Assembly (NCBI RefSeq): GCF_947305955.1
Contig: NZ_CAMZFB010000011.1
Location: 1 to 64,000, forward strand
Reading direction: 5' to 3'
Length of the DNA: 64,000 nt
Source: an uncultured Brevundimonas sp.
Lineage (GTDB): Bacteria > Pseudomonadota > Alphaproteobacteria > Caulobacterales > Caulobacteraceae
Under the pieces are notes generated by a model, which saw only the letters and a program-made list of their open reading frames with translations, made no database searches and was not told the DNA's origin. This document shows positions 50,884-60,474 of the stretch, piece after piece. A program made the position numbers and the translations under genes. Every line of letters starts with the position of its first letter. Position 1 is the stretch's first letter.

Positions 50884-53235
50884 TCAGTATTTGACCGTCA
50901 GCTGCAGCCCAAAGGTGCGCGGCATGTTGAAGTTGCCATAGTCGCCGAAGGTCGGGCGGTTGGACGGGTCGCGGCGGTACACGAAGGTCTTGTCCAGCAG
51001 ATTGCGCGACCACAGTGCCAGCTCCAGATCGGGACCGCCCGGCTTGGTCGGGATGTCGGCGATGGCGATACGGCCGTTGACGATGAAGGAGCTGTCGTTC
51101 TTCACGTCGAACTGCTCGAAGCTGTAGCTGGCGTCGGCATAGTTGGCGTCAATGTGCGCCTTCAGGGTCACCCCCATGAAGGGCGATTCCCAGTCAGCAG
51201 CGAAGTTTGCAGCATTCTCGGGCGTATAGGCGATGAACACCTGCTGGACCTTGCCCGTGAACGGGTTGGCCGTGTCCGGCACCTTGGCGTCGGTATAGGT
51301 GTAGGATGCCGACAGACGCAGGTTCTCGGTGGCTTGGAACTGGCCCTCCAGCTCAAGCCCGCGGATCTTGGTCGTGCCCGGCGCATTGACCGTTTCCAGC
51401 GTGTTTCGGGTGCCGGTGATCAGGCTGAAATCCAGCTGGCTGTCGGTGCGATCCATCGCATAGAGCGCCGCGTTCAGGCGGACGCGGTTGTCGAACAGGT
51501 CGCTCTTGATGCCGATCTCATAGGCCTCGACCTCTTCCGGATCGAAGGAACGATAGGTCAGCGAGCGCGAAGACGCCCCGCCCGCACGGTATCCGGTCGA
51601 GTATTTGGCATAGACGCTGACGTTCTCGCTCGCGTCATAGGCCACCGTGACCAGCGGGTCGAAACGCTCGACCGAGGAGGCGAACGTCAGCTCGCCCGAC
51701 ACGCCGTTCACGACCGGAAGCGCGTTGTTGACGATCTCCAGCGTGCCGTCCTTGTCGTCCCATGTGAAACGGCCGCCGACCGTGATGTGCAGGGCGTCGT
51801 TCAGGATGTCCGGCGTCCAGGTAGCCTGACCATAGACGGCCTTGGATTCCGAATGGGCGGTCGAGGCGCGGTCGATGAAGCGCGAACCGCGCAGCGTCGG
51901 CGTCGGGTCAAGGATGGTGTAGCCCGTGCCATCCGCGTTCCAGCGGTTGGTCGTCGGTGTCGCCGCGTCATCCGACACGGTTTCCTTGAAGTAGTAGAGA
52001 CCCGCCACATAATCGATACGGTCACCGATATTGCCGACCGCCTGCAGTTCCTGACTGAACTGGTGCTGCCAGAAGCCCGCCAGCGAATAGCGGCTGAAGT
52101 TGGCGTTCGGGCCGACCACCGGGGGACGGTGGGCCCCGGCGATATTGTCCCACTGGTCCACATCCAGATCGCGGTAGGCGGTGATGGAGCGGATTTCCAG
52201 ATTATCGCTCGGACGCCACGACAGGTGCAGGTCGATGCCGCGCGTGTCGTTGATGTTCCATTGCTGCGGCACGCCGATATCGGCCACCCGCATACGCTCC
52301 TTGCCCTCGACCTCGACCAGCGGCGACAGGTCACGAATGCTGCCCGACGGGATGGAGGTGGAGGTGAACGGCACCACCGGCAGGTTGAAATAGTTCCAGT
52401 TCAGCAGCTGGCTGTAGAAGGGGGTGTTCTTGTCCTTGCTGATGTCGGCGGCAAGTGTGGCGCTGAAGGTATCGCTCGGCTCCCACCGCACCTGTCCGCG
52501 CAGGCCACGTCGGTCGTATTCGCCAAAACCCTGCTCGCCCGACAGGCGGTTCTTGGTCACCGGACCCTGCACCGAGATCACACCATCGACCTTAAAGGCG
52601 AAGTCGCCCAGCGCGGGGAAGTCCACGTGGACTTCGGAGTTATAGGAATCGAGGTTGCCGATACCCGCCACGGCCCGCAGTCCGAACTCGCCCGTCGGCT
52701 TCTTGGTGATCAGCGACAGGGCGCCGCCTTCGGTGTTTCGGCCAAACAGGGTGCCTTGCGGACCCTTCAGCACTTCAACGCGATCGATATCCAAAAGCGC
52801 CGCCGCCAGACCATGCTGGCGCGCCAGATAGACGCCGTCGATATAGACGCCAACGCCCTGTTCACGCGCGGGCTGGTTGGCGTCATTGGGCACGATGCCA
52901 CGAATGCCGACCGTCAGCGCCGACTGGCGGGCTTCAAAGGTGGTGATCCGCAGGCCCGGCACGCTGCCATCCGACAGGTCCATCAGGCTCTGCACATTGC
53001 GGTTGGTCAGGTCCTCGGACGAAGCCACCGAGATCGAAATCGGCGTGTCCTGCAGATTGGTGGCGCGCTTGGTCGCGGTCACGACAATGTCCGACAGCCT
53101 TTGCGTCGTGTCGGCATCGGTCATCGGCACCGCATCTTCGGGTGCTCCGTTGACCAGTTCATCATTGGCCAAGGCCGGAGCGGCCATTGCCAGAGAAAGG
53201 GCTGAAAAGGAGACAGCCGCCATCAGTCGTTTCAT
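50884..53235 (-). CDS. TonB-dependent receptor
   Basis: A 783-residue TonB-dependent receptor. The signal peptide ends ALA|ND, followed by a TonB box (LSDIVVTATKRATNLQDTPISI), a plug (about 45-165, with GVYIDGVYLARQHGLAAALLDIDRVEVLKGPQGTLFGRNTEGGALSLITKKP) and a 22-strand barrel ending LQLTVKY. The plug style, with the VATATKR-type box and GPQGTLFGRN, is that of the receptor class widespread in sphingomonads and Caulobacterales for diverse small ligands. The ligand cannot be read. It is divergent from a beta-lactamase-fold hydrolase gene, which may process the ligand. Confidence 0.93.
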   Translation of the reverse strand: MKRLMAAVSFSALSLAMAAPALANDELVNGAPEDAVPMTDADTTQRLSDIVVTATKRATNLQDTPISISVASSEDLTNRNVQSLMDLSDGSVPGLRITTFEARQSALTVGIRGIVPNDANQPAREQGVGVYIDGVYLARQHGLAAALLDIDRVEVLKGPQGTLFGRNTEGGALSLITKKPTGEFGLRAVAGIGNLDSYNSEVHVDFPALGDFAFKVDGVISVQGPVTKNRLSGEQGFGEYDRRGLRGQVRWEPSDTFSATLAADISKDKNTPFYSQLLNWNYFNLPVVPFTSTSIPSGSIRDLSPLVEVEGKERMRVADIGVPQQWNINDTRGIDLHLSWRPSDNLEIRSITAYRDLDVDQWDNIAGAHRPPVVGPNANFSRYSLAGFWQHQFSQELQAVGNIGDRIDYVAGLYYFKETVSDDAATPTTNRWNADGTGYTILDPTPTLRGSRFIDRASTAHSESKAVYGQATWTPDILNDALHITVGGRFTWDDKDGTLEIVNNALPVVNGVSGELTFASSVERFDPLVTVAYDASENVSVYAKYSTGYRAGGASSRSLTYRSFDPEEVEAYEIGIKSDLFDNRVRLNAALYAMDRTDSQLDFSLITGTRNTLETVNAPGTTKIRGLELEGQFQATENLRLSASYTYTDAKVPDTANPFTGKVQQVFIAYTPENAANFAADWESPFMGVTLKAHIDANYADASYSFEQFDVKNDSSFIVNGRIAIADIPTKPGGPDLELALWSRNLLDKTFVYRRDPSNRPTFGDYGNFNMPRTFGLQLTVKY

Positions 53236-53438
53236 CGCATATCCCTCGCCTCGCGCCTGTCGCGTCGAGCAAGGGGCGATCTACGAAGCGATTGCGAACG
53301 GCTGACGACCGAACAGCCTCAAGAACAACACTGTTTTTCCGCAGCAGCGTGACGATCACTCCGACCTCGGACCAAGCGTTACACATCCGTCGATTTGACG
53401 TATTGCTGTGGTCGCAATTCGAACCGGAGGGGTTTTCC

Positions 53439-54614
53439 ATGCGCCGACTTTCCGCACTGGCCGCCAGCCTGATCCTGAGCACCGCGCTTGTTTCGCCCGC
53501 GGTGGCACAGGATGTCCTGCCCGCGCTGGAGACGCCGTCGCAGGTGCTGTTCTGGCCGCAGGCCGCGCGCGAGGCAGGCTTTCGCGCCATGGACCAGATC
53601 GTCCCCCACCGCGTGATCAAGGCGGGCGAGCGTCCCCATCCCCTGCCCGCCGGAGAGCCACTGGATCTTGATGTCGACGCCTATATGCAGAGCGAGCACA
53701 CCGCTGGCATCCTCGTGCTTCAGGACGGCCATATCCGATTCGAGAAGTACGGCCTTGGCTTCACGCCCGAGGGCCGCTGGACCTCCTTTTCGGTCGCCAA
53801 ATCCCTGACCTCGACGCTGGTCGGGGCGGCGATCAAGGATGGCTATATCGAAAGCCTCGAGACACCCATCGTCCGCTACCTGCCCGAACTGGCGGGCAGC
53901 GCCTATGACGGGGTCACCGTGCGCCAGCTGCTGACCATGACATCGGGCGCGGACTGGAACGAGGACTATACCGACCCCAACGCCGACGTGGCCCGCTTCT
54001 TCACCAAGCACGAGACGGGCGGCATGGACCCGACCCTGCATTACATGCGCCAGCTGAAGCGCGCCGCAGAGCCGGGCACCCGCTGGCACTATTCAACGGG
54101 CGAGACCAATCTGGTCGGCGTTCTGCTGACCCGCGCCACGGGCAAGCCATTGGCCGACTACCTGTCCGAAAAACTATGGCAGCCCTATGGGATGGAGCGC
54201 GATTCCGGCTGGATGATCGACGAGACGGGTCAGGAAGCTAGCGGCTGCTGCGTCATCGCCACCTTGCGCGACTGGGGCCGCGTGGGCCAGTTCATCCTCG
54301 ACGGCGGGCGCATCGGCGACACCGAAGTCCTGCCCCACGGCTGGCTGGAACAGGCCACCACCAAACAGGCCGACATCGGCGAGGAAGGCGAAGGCTACGG
54401 CTTCCAGTGGTGGACCCACGAGAACGGTCGTTTCGGCGCCTATGGCATCTTCGGCCAGTCGATCACCATTGACCCGAACCGCCGCACCGTCGTCGTCATC
54501 CTGTCGGCATGGCCCACAGCCACAGGCCGCTCCGCCCAGCGCTCGGCCCTGCTCGCGCAAATCGCCGCCGCAGTCGACGCCGCCCCTCAGGCCTCCAGCG
54601 CGACGTCCCAGTAA
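53439..54614 (+). CDS. Secreted serine hydrolase of the beta-lactamase (class C) fold
   Basis: A 391-residue protein with a signal peptide (ending AVAQ) and the class C beta-lactamase/esterase fold. The nucleophile motif is SVAK (Ser118, Lys121), followed by the HYSTGETN segment that holds the second Tyr. The KTG-type third motif is not obvious, which fits esterases and peptidases of this family rather than true beta-lactamases. GGAGG before the ATG at 53439 fixes the start. The 3' end overlaps the convergent HNH gene by 28 bases. Substrate unknown. Confidence 0.87.
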   Translation: MRRLSALAASLILSTALVSPAVAQDVLPALETPSQVLFWPQAAREAGFRAMDQIVPHRVIKAGERPHPLPAGEPLDLDVDAYMQSEHTAGILVLQDGHIRFEKYGLGFTPEGRWTSFSVAKSLTSTLVGAAIKDGYIESLETPIVRYLPELAGSAYDGVTVRQLLTMTSGADWNEDYTDPNADVARFFTKHETGGMDPTLHYMRQLKRAAEPGTRWHYSTGETNLVGVLLTRATGKPLADYLSEKLWQPYGMERDSGWMIDETGQEASGCCVIATLRDWGRVGQFILDGGRIGDTEVLPHGWLEQATTKQADIGEEGEGYGFQWWTHENGRFGAYGIFGQSITIDPNRRTVVVILSAWPTATGRSAQRSALLAQIAAAVDAAPQASSATSQ

Positions 54615-55156
54615 AGAAAGTCGAGCCAGCTCTTGTGCAGGGTCTGGGGCGGGAATTTCCGGCCCGCTTCCTGAAGCTGCCATGTGGTGGGGCGCTCGAC
54701 TTTTCGTCGCAGGGGCATCTGGGCCTGCAGGGGGGTCCGTCCGCCCTTCTTCAGATTGCACGGACCGCAGGCGGTCACGATGTTGCGCCATGAGGTGATG
54801 CCGCCCTGCGAGCGGGGCAGGACATGATCGAAGGTCAGGTCGTGGGACGTGCCCCGCTCTCCGCAATACTGGCAACGGAAGCCGTCGCGCAGGAACACAT
54901 TGAAGCGGGTAAAGGCGGGACTGCGGTCCTGATCGATATAGGACTTCAGGCAGACCACACTGGGCAGCTGCATTTCCATCGAGGGGCTGCGGACCACGCG
55001 GTCATAGGTGGCCACCACCTCGACACGGTCCTGCCAGACCGCCTTGATCACCTCTTCCCACGACCACAGCGACAGCGGGAAATAGGACAGGGGCCGGAAG
55101 TCGGCATTCAGCACGAGAGCCGGATAGCCCGAGGGCGAGCCAGTCAGGACCTGCAT
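54587..55156 (-). CDS. HNH endonuclease
   Basis: A 189-residue protein with an HNH nuclease domain. Cys pairs CQYC and CGPCNLKK hold a structural zinc, and DLTFDHVLPRSQGG supplies the catalytic His. It belongs to the widespread group whose N-terminus reads LVLNADFRPLSYFPLSLWSWEEVIKAVW. Function is unresolved; DNA cleavage or repair is likely. The ATG at 55156 follows GAGGG at good spacing. The last codons overlap the convergent hydrolase gene. Confidence 0.9.
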   Translation of the reverse strand: MQVLTGSPSGYPALVLNADFRPLSYFPLSLWSWEEVIKAVWQDRVEVVATYDRVVRSPSMEMQLPSVVCLKSYIDQDRSPAFTRFNVFLRDGFRCQYCGERGTSHDLTFDHVLPRSQGGITSWRNIVTACGPCNLKKGGRTPLQAQMPLRRKVERPTTWQLQEAGRKFPPQTLHKSWLDFLYWDVALEA

Positions 55157-55299
55157 CGCGCAAGCCCTCCGGCACGGCAATCTATCGACGCAACAGGACT
55201 GAAGACACGTCTCCTTCCTTCGTCAGGACGAAGAAAGGTTAAACCTGATTCCCGCACATCACCATGACTTAAATATCATGGTTCTTTTATAGCCAAGCT

Positions 55300-55950
55300 T
55301 CAGAAACGCTGCGGCGTTGAGGGAAAGGCCGGAAGGCTCCAGCCCTTGAGGATGGCCCCCGCACGCAGGGCCAGACCTGCGGCAATCGCCACCAGCACCG
55401 CAATAACGGTCGGCACGCTGATGGCCTTGAGAGCCACGAACAGGGTCGCCGATAGCAGGGCCGCCGTAATGTACAGTTCGCGGCGCAGCAGGATGGAGGG
55501 CTGGTGCGCCAGCACATCGCGCACGATGCCGCCGAAACAGGCCGTCAGCGCCCCCATGACAATGCAGATCAGCGGTGCCGCGCCATAGGACGCCGCCTTG
55601 GCCGCCCCCAGCACGCCATAGGCCGCCAGACCCACCGCATCCAGCCACAGCAGGGCGCGAAAACGCCAGGTGCGCGCCCCGATGATCCAGACCGCCAGAG
55701 CCGCCGCCAGACAGATGGCAATGTACCACCAGTCCTTGACCCAAAAGACCGGAGCCCCGATCAGCAGATCGCGCACGGTCCCCCCGCCCACGCCCGTAAA
55801 GGCCGCAAAGAAGGCAAAGGTCACGAGGTCATGCTTCTGGCGCGCGGCGGCCAGGGCACCGGTGGCGGCAAACACGGCCACACCCGCCAGATCCAGCAGG
55901 GGCAGTACGTTTTCCGGTCGGGCCAGTTCGGTCGTCGCGCTCAGGGTCAC
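55300..55950 (-). CDS. TRIC-like (UPF0126/YadS) membrane channel protein
   Basis: A 216-residue polytopic protein of the UPF0126 family, with seven hydrophobic helices and the duplicated signature GVGGGTVRDLLIG (first half) and CFGGIVRDVLAHQPSILLR (second half). Structures of bacterial relatives are trimeric intracellular cation channels; the physiological ion is uncertain. The GTG at 55950 has GGAGG six bases upstream, chosen over a longer frame. Confidence 0.88.
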   Translation of the reverse strand: MTLSATTELARPENVLPLLDLAGVAVFAATGALAAARQKHDLVTFAFFAAFTGVGGGTVRDLLIGAPVFWVKDWWYIAICLAAALAVWIIGARTWRFRALLWLDAVGLAAYGVLGAAKAASYGAAPLICIVMGALTACFGGIVRDVLAHQPSILLRRELYITAALLSATLFVALKAISVPTVIAVLVAIAAGLALRAGAILKGWSLPAFPSTPQRF

Positions 55951-56046
55951 ATCAATCCTCCGGCGCAATCGGGAACGCGCCAAACCCTATCCATAACATG
56001 CTCTTGGCAAATGTCCGTCCCGACAAAAGGCGGCTCGATAGGGGCG

Positions 56047-56703
56047 TCAGCCTTCCAGCGCGATGTCACCGCGCTTTACCGCCCCGTACCAGTGCCACAG
56101 TATCTGGGCCGCCACCGAGCGATAGGGCTTCCACCCCTCGGCCACGGCATAGAAGTCGCGCTCTTTCAGACGCACCTCCTGCCGGTCCGCCCAGCGCCAC
56201 GCCTCCTGCAGGGCGACATCGCCCGCCGGAAACACATCCAACCGCCCCTCACAGAACATCAGAAATGTCTCGGCGGTCCACCGCCCCACGCCCTTGATCG
56301 CCGTCAGGGCCGCAATCGCCGCATCATCGTCCAACCGTTCCAGATGGTCGAAATCAATCGCCCCGCTGGTATGCGCCTGCGCGATCTCGTGGGCATAGCG
56401 CGCCTTCTGCACCGACAGGCCAAAGGCCCGCAGCTCGTCGATTTCCAGCGACAAGACGCGCTGCGGCGAAATCTCGCCCAGCCCCTCGCCCACGCGCCGC
56501 CAGATCGAGGCCGCCGCCGCCACCGACACCTGCTGTTCTACGATCATCCGGAACAGCCCCTCAAAACCGCCCGTCCGCAGTCGCCATTCGATAGGCGGCG
56601 TCTGGGCGTGGATCACAGCCAGACGGGGATCAAGGTGCGCCAAGGCCGCGCGCGCCTCAACCATCCGCTCGCTCAGGGCCTTGGCCTTATCCGTATGCGT
56701 CAT
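56047..56703 (-). CDS. DNA-3-methyladenine glycosylase II (AlkA-type)
   Basis: A 218-residue HhH-GPD base-excision enzyme that removes alkylated purines from DNA. The helix-hairpin-helix is LTAIKGVGRWTAETFLMFC, followed by the catalytic Asp in FPAGDVALQ. The N-terminal AlkA-specific domain is absent, which is normal for the short form. It is divergent from the JmjC gene. No alkylation regulator is seen nearby. Confidence 0.92.
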   Translation of the reverse strand: MTHTDKAKALSERMVEARAALAHLDPRLAVIHAQTPPIEWRLRTGGFEGLFRMIVEQQVSVAAAASIWRRVGEGLGEISPQRVLSLEIDELRAFGLSVQKARYAHEIAQAHTSGAIDFDHLERLDDDAAIAALTAIKGVGRWTAETFLMFCEGRLDVFPAGDVALQEAWRWADRQEVRLKERDFYAVAEGWKPYRSVAAQILWHWYGAVKRGDIALEG

Positions 56704-56770
56704 CCGGCGATCTCCGCGAACCCACGGCCCCTCCCTCGACAGGGTCCGCCTCTCGGACTAGCGTCCCTGC

Positions 56771-57904
56771 ATGATCAGTCTGGCCGAACTTCTCCACCCC
56801 GTCACGCCCGACGACTTCTATGGCCAGTACCATGACCGTCAGCCGCTTCACATTCCGGCGGCGTCAGGATCGGCCAAGGATGCGCTGTTCGGCTGGTCCG
56901 ATTTCAACATACTGCTGAACCAGTCGGGCCACTGGACGCCGCAATCGCTCAAGATGGTCCACAACACCCAGCCCGTGCCGCTGGACCAATACTGCCGCGA
57001 GGCCGTCACGCCCCAAGGTCGCCAACCTGTCCCCGATCCGCGCAAGATCGAACTGCTGCTCGCGCAGGGGGCCAGCCTGATCACCGACGATGTCGGCGGC
57101 CTGCATCCGGCCATCGCCCAGCTATCGGCTGCGCTATCCAAAGAATTTGCCGCCCAGATCGGGGCCAACATCTATTGCTCGTTCAAGAACGTGCAGGCGT
57201 TCGGTCCTCATCTAGACATGCACCATGTCTTCGCCATTCAGGTGGAGGGCGAAAAGGTCTGGCGACTGTATCGCAACCGTATTGCCGACATCGTGGACCT
57301 GCCCGCCACGGGGCGCGATCTCACCCAGTGGTACAGCGCCAACTGCGGACCGCTGGTGACCGAAATCACCATGAAGCCCGGTGATGTCCTCTATCTGCCA
57401 CGCGGCTGGTTCCACGACGCATTGGCCAAGGATGGCCCGTCGCTTCACGTCACCTTCTCGGTAACCCCGCTGTACGGACGTATCCTGTTCAGTCTGTTGG
57501 AACACGCCGCCATGCAGGACAGCGATTTCCGTCAGTATTTCCCGCCGGCATCAAAGGACGGCGGGCGGGCACTCCAGAACCACCTCGCCAAACTGGGCCA
57601 AAAGCTTTCGGCGCTGTGCAGCCATCCGGCCTTCCGAGACGAGGTGGCCATGGCGCAAAACCGGCTGGTCCCTCGCACCGGCCAGTTCAACCTGCCATCG
57701 ACGTCTACGCCCACCGTCTATCAGGTGCAGCTGCCCGCCCCGCCTGTCTTCAGCGGACCGGTGGCGCACGCCATGCATCACGCGTTTTCACTGCGCCAGT
57801 TCTCCATCGAGCACATAATCGCCCTGTTCGATTTCGTAGCCGAGGAAGACATCAGGGCCGCCGTAGAAATGGCGGTCGCCAGCGGTGCCCTGAAGCGAAT
57901 GTAA
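56771..57904 (+). CDS. JmjC/cupin oxygenase (RoxA-like)
   Basis: A 377-residue Fe(II)/2-oxoglutarate-type cupin of the JmjC group. The iron triad is H147-x-D149 (GPHLDMHH) and His215 (PRGWFHDAL), with His226 (SLHVTFSV) nearby. The layout resembles bacterial ribosomal oxygenases (YcfD/RoxA) that hydroxylate a ribosomal-protein arginine, but the C-terminal winged-helix part and substrate are not proven. The stop is five bases before the gluQ start, so the two are co-transcribed; both would modify components of translation. Confidence 0.8.
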   Translation: MISLAELLHPVTPDDFYGQYHDRQPLHIPAASGSAKDALFGWSDFNILLNQSGHWTPQSLKMVHNTQPVPLDQYCREAVTPQGRQPVPDPRKIELLLAQGASLITDDVGGLHPAIAQLSAALSKEFAAQIGANIYCSFKNVQAFGPHLDMHHVFAIQVEGEKVWRLYRNRIADIVDLPATGRDLTQWYSANCGPLVTEITMKPGDVLYLPRGWFHDALAKDGPSLHVTFSVTPLYGRILFSLLEHAAMQDSDFRQYFPPASKDGGRALQNHLAKLGQKLSALCSHPAFRDEVAMAQNRLVPRTGQFNLPSTSTPTVYQVQLPAPPVFSGPVAHAMHHAFSLRQFSIEHIIALFDFVAEEDIRAAVEMAVASGALKRM

Positions 57905-57909
57905 CCGCC

Positions 57910-58758
57910 ATGCTTGCCACGCGTTTTGCGCCGTCCCCGACGGGACGCCTGCATAAGGGCCATGCCTTTTCGGCCCTGACGGCCTATCGCGCCGCCAAGG
58001 CGGCGGGCGGTCGGTTTGTGCTGCGGATCGAAGACATTGATCCCACGCGCTGCAAACCGGAGTTCGAGGACGGCATCTCTGAAGATCTGACGTGGCTGGG
58101 TCTGGACTGGGAAACGCCCGTCCGCCGCCAGTCGGACCATCTGGCTGACTACGCCGCTGCGGTCGAGACCTTGCGCCAACGCGGGCTGGTCTATCGCTGC
58201 TTCCGTACCCGCAAGGAGATATTGGACGGCATCGGCCATGCTCCCCACGGCGCGGCAGAAGCTGTCCGCCCCGGCCCCCACACACCGGATGAAGAGGCCG
58301 AACTTCTGGCCACCGGAAAGCCGTTCGCATGGCGACTATCGCTGGATGCCGCCCGCGAGACGCTGGGCGGCACAATCTGGGACAGCCTCTCCTTCTTTGA
58401 GGAAGGCACTGGTCCCGACGGCGAGCGGGGCCGCATCAAGGCCCGCCCCGAAACGGCGGGCGATGTGGTGCTGTCGCGCAAGGATGCAGGGGCCGCCTAT
58501 CATCTGGCCGCCGTTCACGACGATGCGCTTCAGGGGATCAATCACATCATTCGCGGCGTCGATCTGTTCGAGGCAACGCATATCCAGCGCCTGATCCAGA
58601 CCCTGTTCGACTGGCCGGAGCCTGTCTACCACCACCACCGCCTGCTGACGGGTCCTGATGGCCGCCGCTATGCCAAGCGCGACGGATCGGTGACGTTAAA
58701 GGCCCTGCGCGAAGGCGGCCTGACGGCACAGGCCCTGAAAGCCGAGATCGGATTCTAG
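57910..58758 (+). CDS. gluQ: Glutamyl-Q tRNA(Asp) synthetase
   Basis: A 282-residue paralogue of the glutamyl-tRNA synthetase catalytic domain without the anticodon-binding part. It attaches glutamate to the queuosine base of tRNA-Asp. Class I motifs: SPTGRLHKGHAFSA (HIGH) and YAKRDGS (KMSKS). VDLFEATHIQRLIQTLF is typical of GluQ. The length (about 280-300) rules out a full GltX. It has little upstream space and follows the JmjC gene directly. Confidence 0.94.
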   Translation: MLATRFAPSPTGRLHKGHAFSALTAYRAAKAAGGRFVLRIEDIDPTRCKPEFEDGISEDLTWLGLDWETPVRRQSDHLADYAAAVETLRQRGLVYRCFRTRKEILDGIGHAPHGAAEAVRPGPHTPDEEAELLATGKPFAWRLSLDAARETLGGTIWDSLSFFEEGTGPDGERGRIKARPETAGDVVLSRKDAGAAYHLAAVHDDALQGINHIIRGVDLFEATHIQRLIQTLFDWPEPVYHHHRLLTGPDGRRYAKRDGSVTLKALREGGLTAQALKAEIGF

Positions 58759-58765
58759 CGGGCAC

Positions 58766-58799
58766 AAAAAAACGCGGAAGACCCGAGGGCCGTCCGCGT
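58766..58799 (-). terminator. Terminator of the cold-shock gene
   Basis: A 7-bp stem (58772-58778 with 58793-58799) with an inner CCC-GGG pairing, followed on the minus strand by seven U. It also lies just after the convergent gluQ stop. Confidence 0.8.
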
Positions 58800-58833
58800 C
58801 TTCCTGAACCTTTAGGTCCGGAGCTTGGGGTTC

Positions 58834-59037
58834 TTAGAGAACCTTCAGTTCCACAGCAGCGGTCTTGCCGCGCTGGTTTTCGAGTTCGTACTCGACCTTG
58901 GTGTTGTCATCCAGGCCAGCAAGGCCGGCCTTTTGGACAGCGGTGATGTGGACGAAAACGTCCGAACCACCATCATCAGGTTGGATGAAGCCATAACCCT
59001 TGGTCGGGTTGAACCACTTGACCGTGCCGGTCGCCAT
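58834..59037 (-). CDS. Cold-shock domain protein
   Basis: A 67-residue CspA-type OB fold that binds single-stranded RNA or DNA. RNP1 is KGYGFIQP and RNP2 is VFVHI. A 180-base gap upstream with a strong CGGAGAC-type start region suggests a long 5' leader, as in thermosensing csp mRNAs. A single gene with its own terminator. Confidence 0.95.
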   Translation of the reverse strand: MATGTVKWFNPTKGYGFIQPDDGGSDVFVHITAVQKAGLAGLDDNTKVEYELENQRGKTAAVELKVL

Positions 59038-59217
59038 GTTGCGTCTCCGTTGAACGCGTTTTCCAGGCAGTTATCCCGAGGGACAACCGTCAGCCCATCT
59101 GGACAACCTCGTTCGACTAAGGAGCGAGACGCGAGTTTGGACCCCACGCGATATCCGGACTGCAAAAACGTTGTCCCTTGCTAATCGCCAACGGTCAACT
59201 GAAATGATTCCGTTATT

Positions 59218-60372
59218 TTAACTCGCGGTCGATGCCGCGATCATTTGCGGGATCAGGATCGAACAGGCCCGCTGGCCCTGTGCGGCGTCATTGGCCACTG
59301 TCACAAAGGCCTGCTGCACAGCGGGGGCCAGAACGGCGGTGGCGAACCACATGGTGTTCGATCCGCTGTGCATCAGCACCGGCCCGCTGGCCCAGCCGCG
59401 CCGCCCCATAGCGATCCAGCCCAGCGCATATTCCTCGCCTTCCAAGGGCGTCAGCAGCTTGTCGAGGCTGTCTTGCGACAGCCAGCCCGGCGACATCATG
59501 GCGTTGAGGAACCGCCCGTAGTCCTCCAGCGCCATGTGCGCCGTCCCCGCAGGCCCCAGTGCAGGCGGATTGTCCCCGCCACCCCCGGCCGGATCGACCG
59601 GACGCTCCCCGTTATGGCCCCACGGCTGGTCGCCCGGTGGCGGACCAAACCCGCCCGTCGCAATGCCCAAAGGGGCAAACACCTCTGCCCGCATCAGGTC
59701 TTCCCACGACTGTCCGGTCAGCCCCTCCATCAGAGCGCCCACGAGGATGTAGTTGGCATTGCCGTACTGGAAGGTGCCGCGCGGGCCATCAGGTGCCGCG
59801 CCCAGAATACGGCCCACCATGGCGCGTCTCTGCTCGGTCAGCGGCTTGCGGTCCGCCCGTGCCGTCATGAGCCAAAGGCCGTTGATATGGCGGGTGTCAT
59901 AAAGGCCCGCACGGTGGCGCAAGAAGTCCTCGACCGTACGGTCGGCCCATGCCTCATGCACCGCCATGTCAGGAAAAGCTGCCGCCACAACCTGCGTCAG
60001 CGGCCTGTCCCACTGCGCCCTGCCCTGCTCGACCAGCCGCGCCCACAGCGCCGCCGTGATGGCCTTGGTATTGGACCCGAGATGCCAGACATCTTCCACC
60101 GTCACCGCCGCATCGCCACCGGCGCGGCGCAGGCCCCTGGCCCCCTGCCAGACCGTCTGGCCGTCCTTCCAGAACCGTCCCGCCAGAGCGACAGGCTTTT
60201 CAGCCTCGAACACCTTGGCCAGCGCTTCTTCCATGGCGTTACCAACATCGCGCGCTCGCGCCACCGAAGGCATCATGGCGGCGACAGCGGATCCCGTCGC
60301 CGCCGCCAGAACCAGTCGGCGGTCGGGATGGGCGGTGGGGTTAAGGGCTAGGCTTCGGGTGTTCTTCTTCAT
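59218..60372 (-). CDS. Serine hydrolase of the beta-lactamase (class C) fold
   Basis: A 384-residue protein with a long N-region and a hydrophobic signal (RRLVLAAATGSAVAAMM), possibly Tat-like because of the paired Arg. Nucleophile motif SNTK (Ser100, Lys103), YGNAN (second motif Tyr) and HSGSN (third motif, HxG) are all present, the complete class C/esterase set. It resembles EstB-type and DD-peptidase-like enzymes. Substrate unknown. A single-gene unit. Confidence 0.88.
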   Translation of the reverse strand: MKKNTRSLALNPTAHPDRRLVLAAATGSAVAAMMPSVARARDVGNAMEEALAKVFEAEKPVALAGRFWKDGQTVWQGARGLRRAGGDAAVTVEDVWHLGSNTKAITAALWARLVEQGRAQWDRPLTQVVAAAFPDMAVHEAWADRTVEDFLRHRAGLYDTRHINGLWLMTARADRKPLTEQRRAMVGRILGAAPDGPRGTFQYGNANYILVGALMEGLTGQSWEDLMRAEVFAPLGIATGGFGPPPGDQPWGHNGERPVDPAGGGGDNPPALGPAGTAHMALEDYGRFLNAMMSPGWLSQDSLDKLLTPLEGEEYALGWIAMGRRGWASGPVLMHSGSNTMWFATAVLAPAVQQAFVTVANDAAQGQRACSILIPQMIAASTAS

Positions 60373-60474
60373 ACCGCCATGCTTGACCGAGTTCAGGAAT
60401 AAGCAAAGTTACGAGCGCGTAATGCGACATTACGCAGCACAGCCAGCCTCGGCCTGACGCGAAAGCGAGACGCC

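Noticed and set aside
50713..53205. An 830-codon plus-strand open frame over the third TonB receptor
   Set aside because: Antisense shadow; the receptor reading is complete from signal peptide to terminal aromatic residue.
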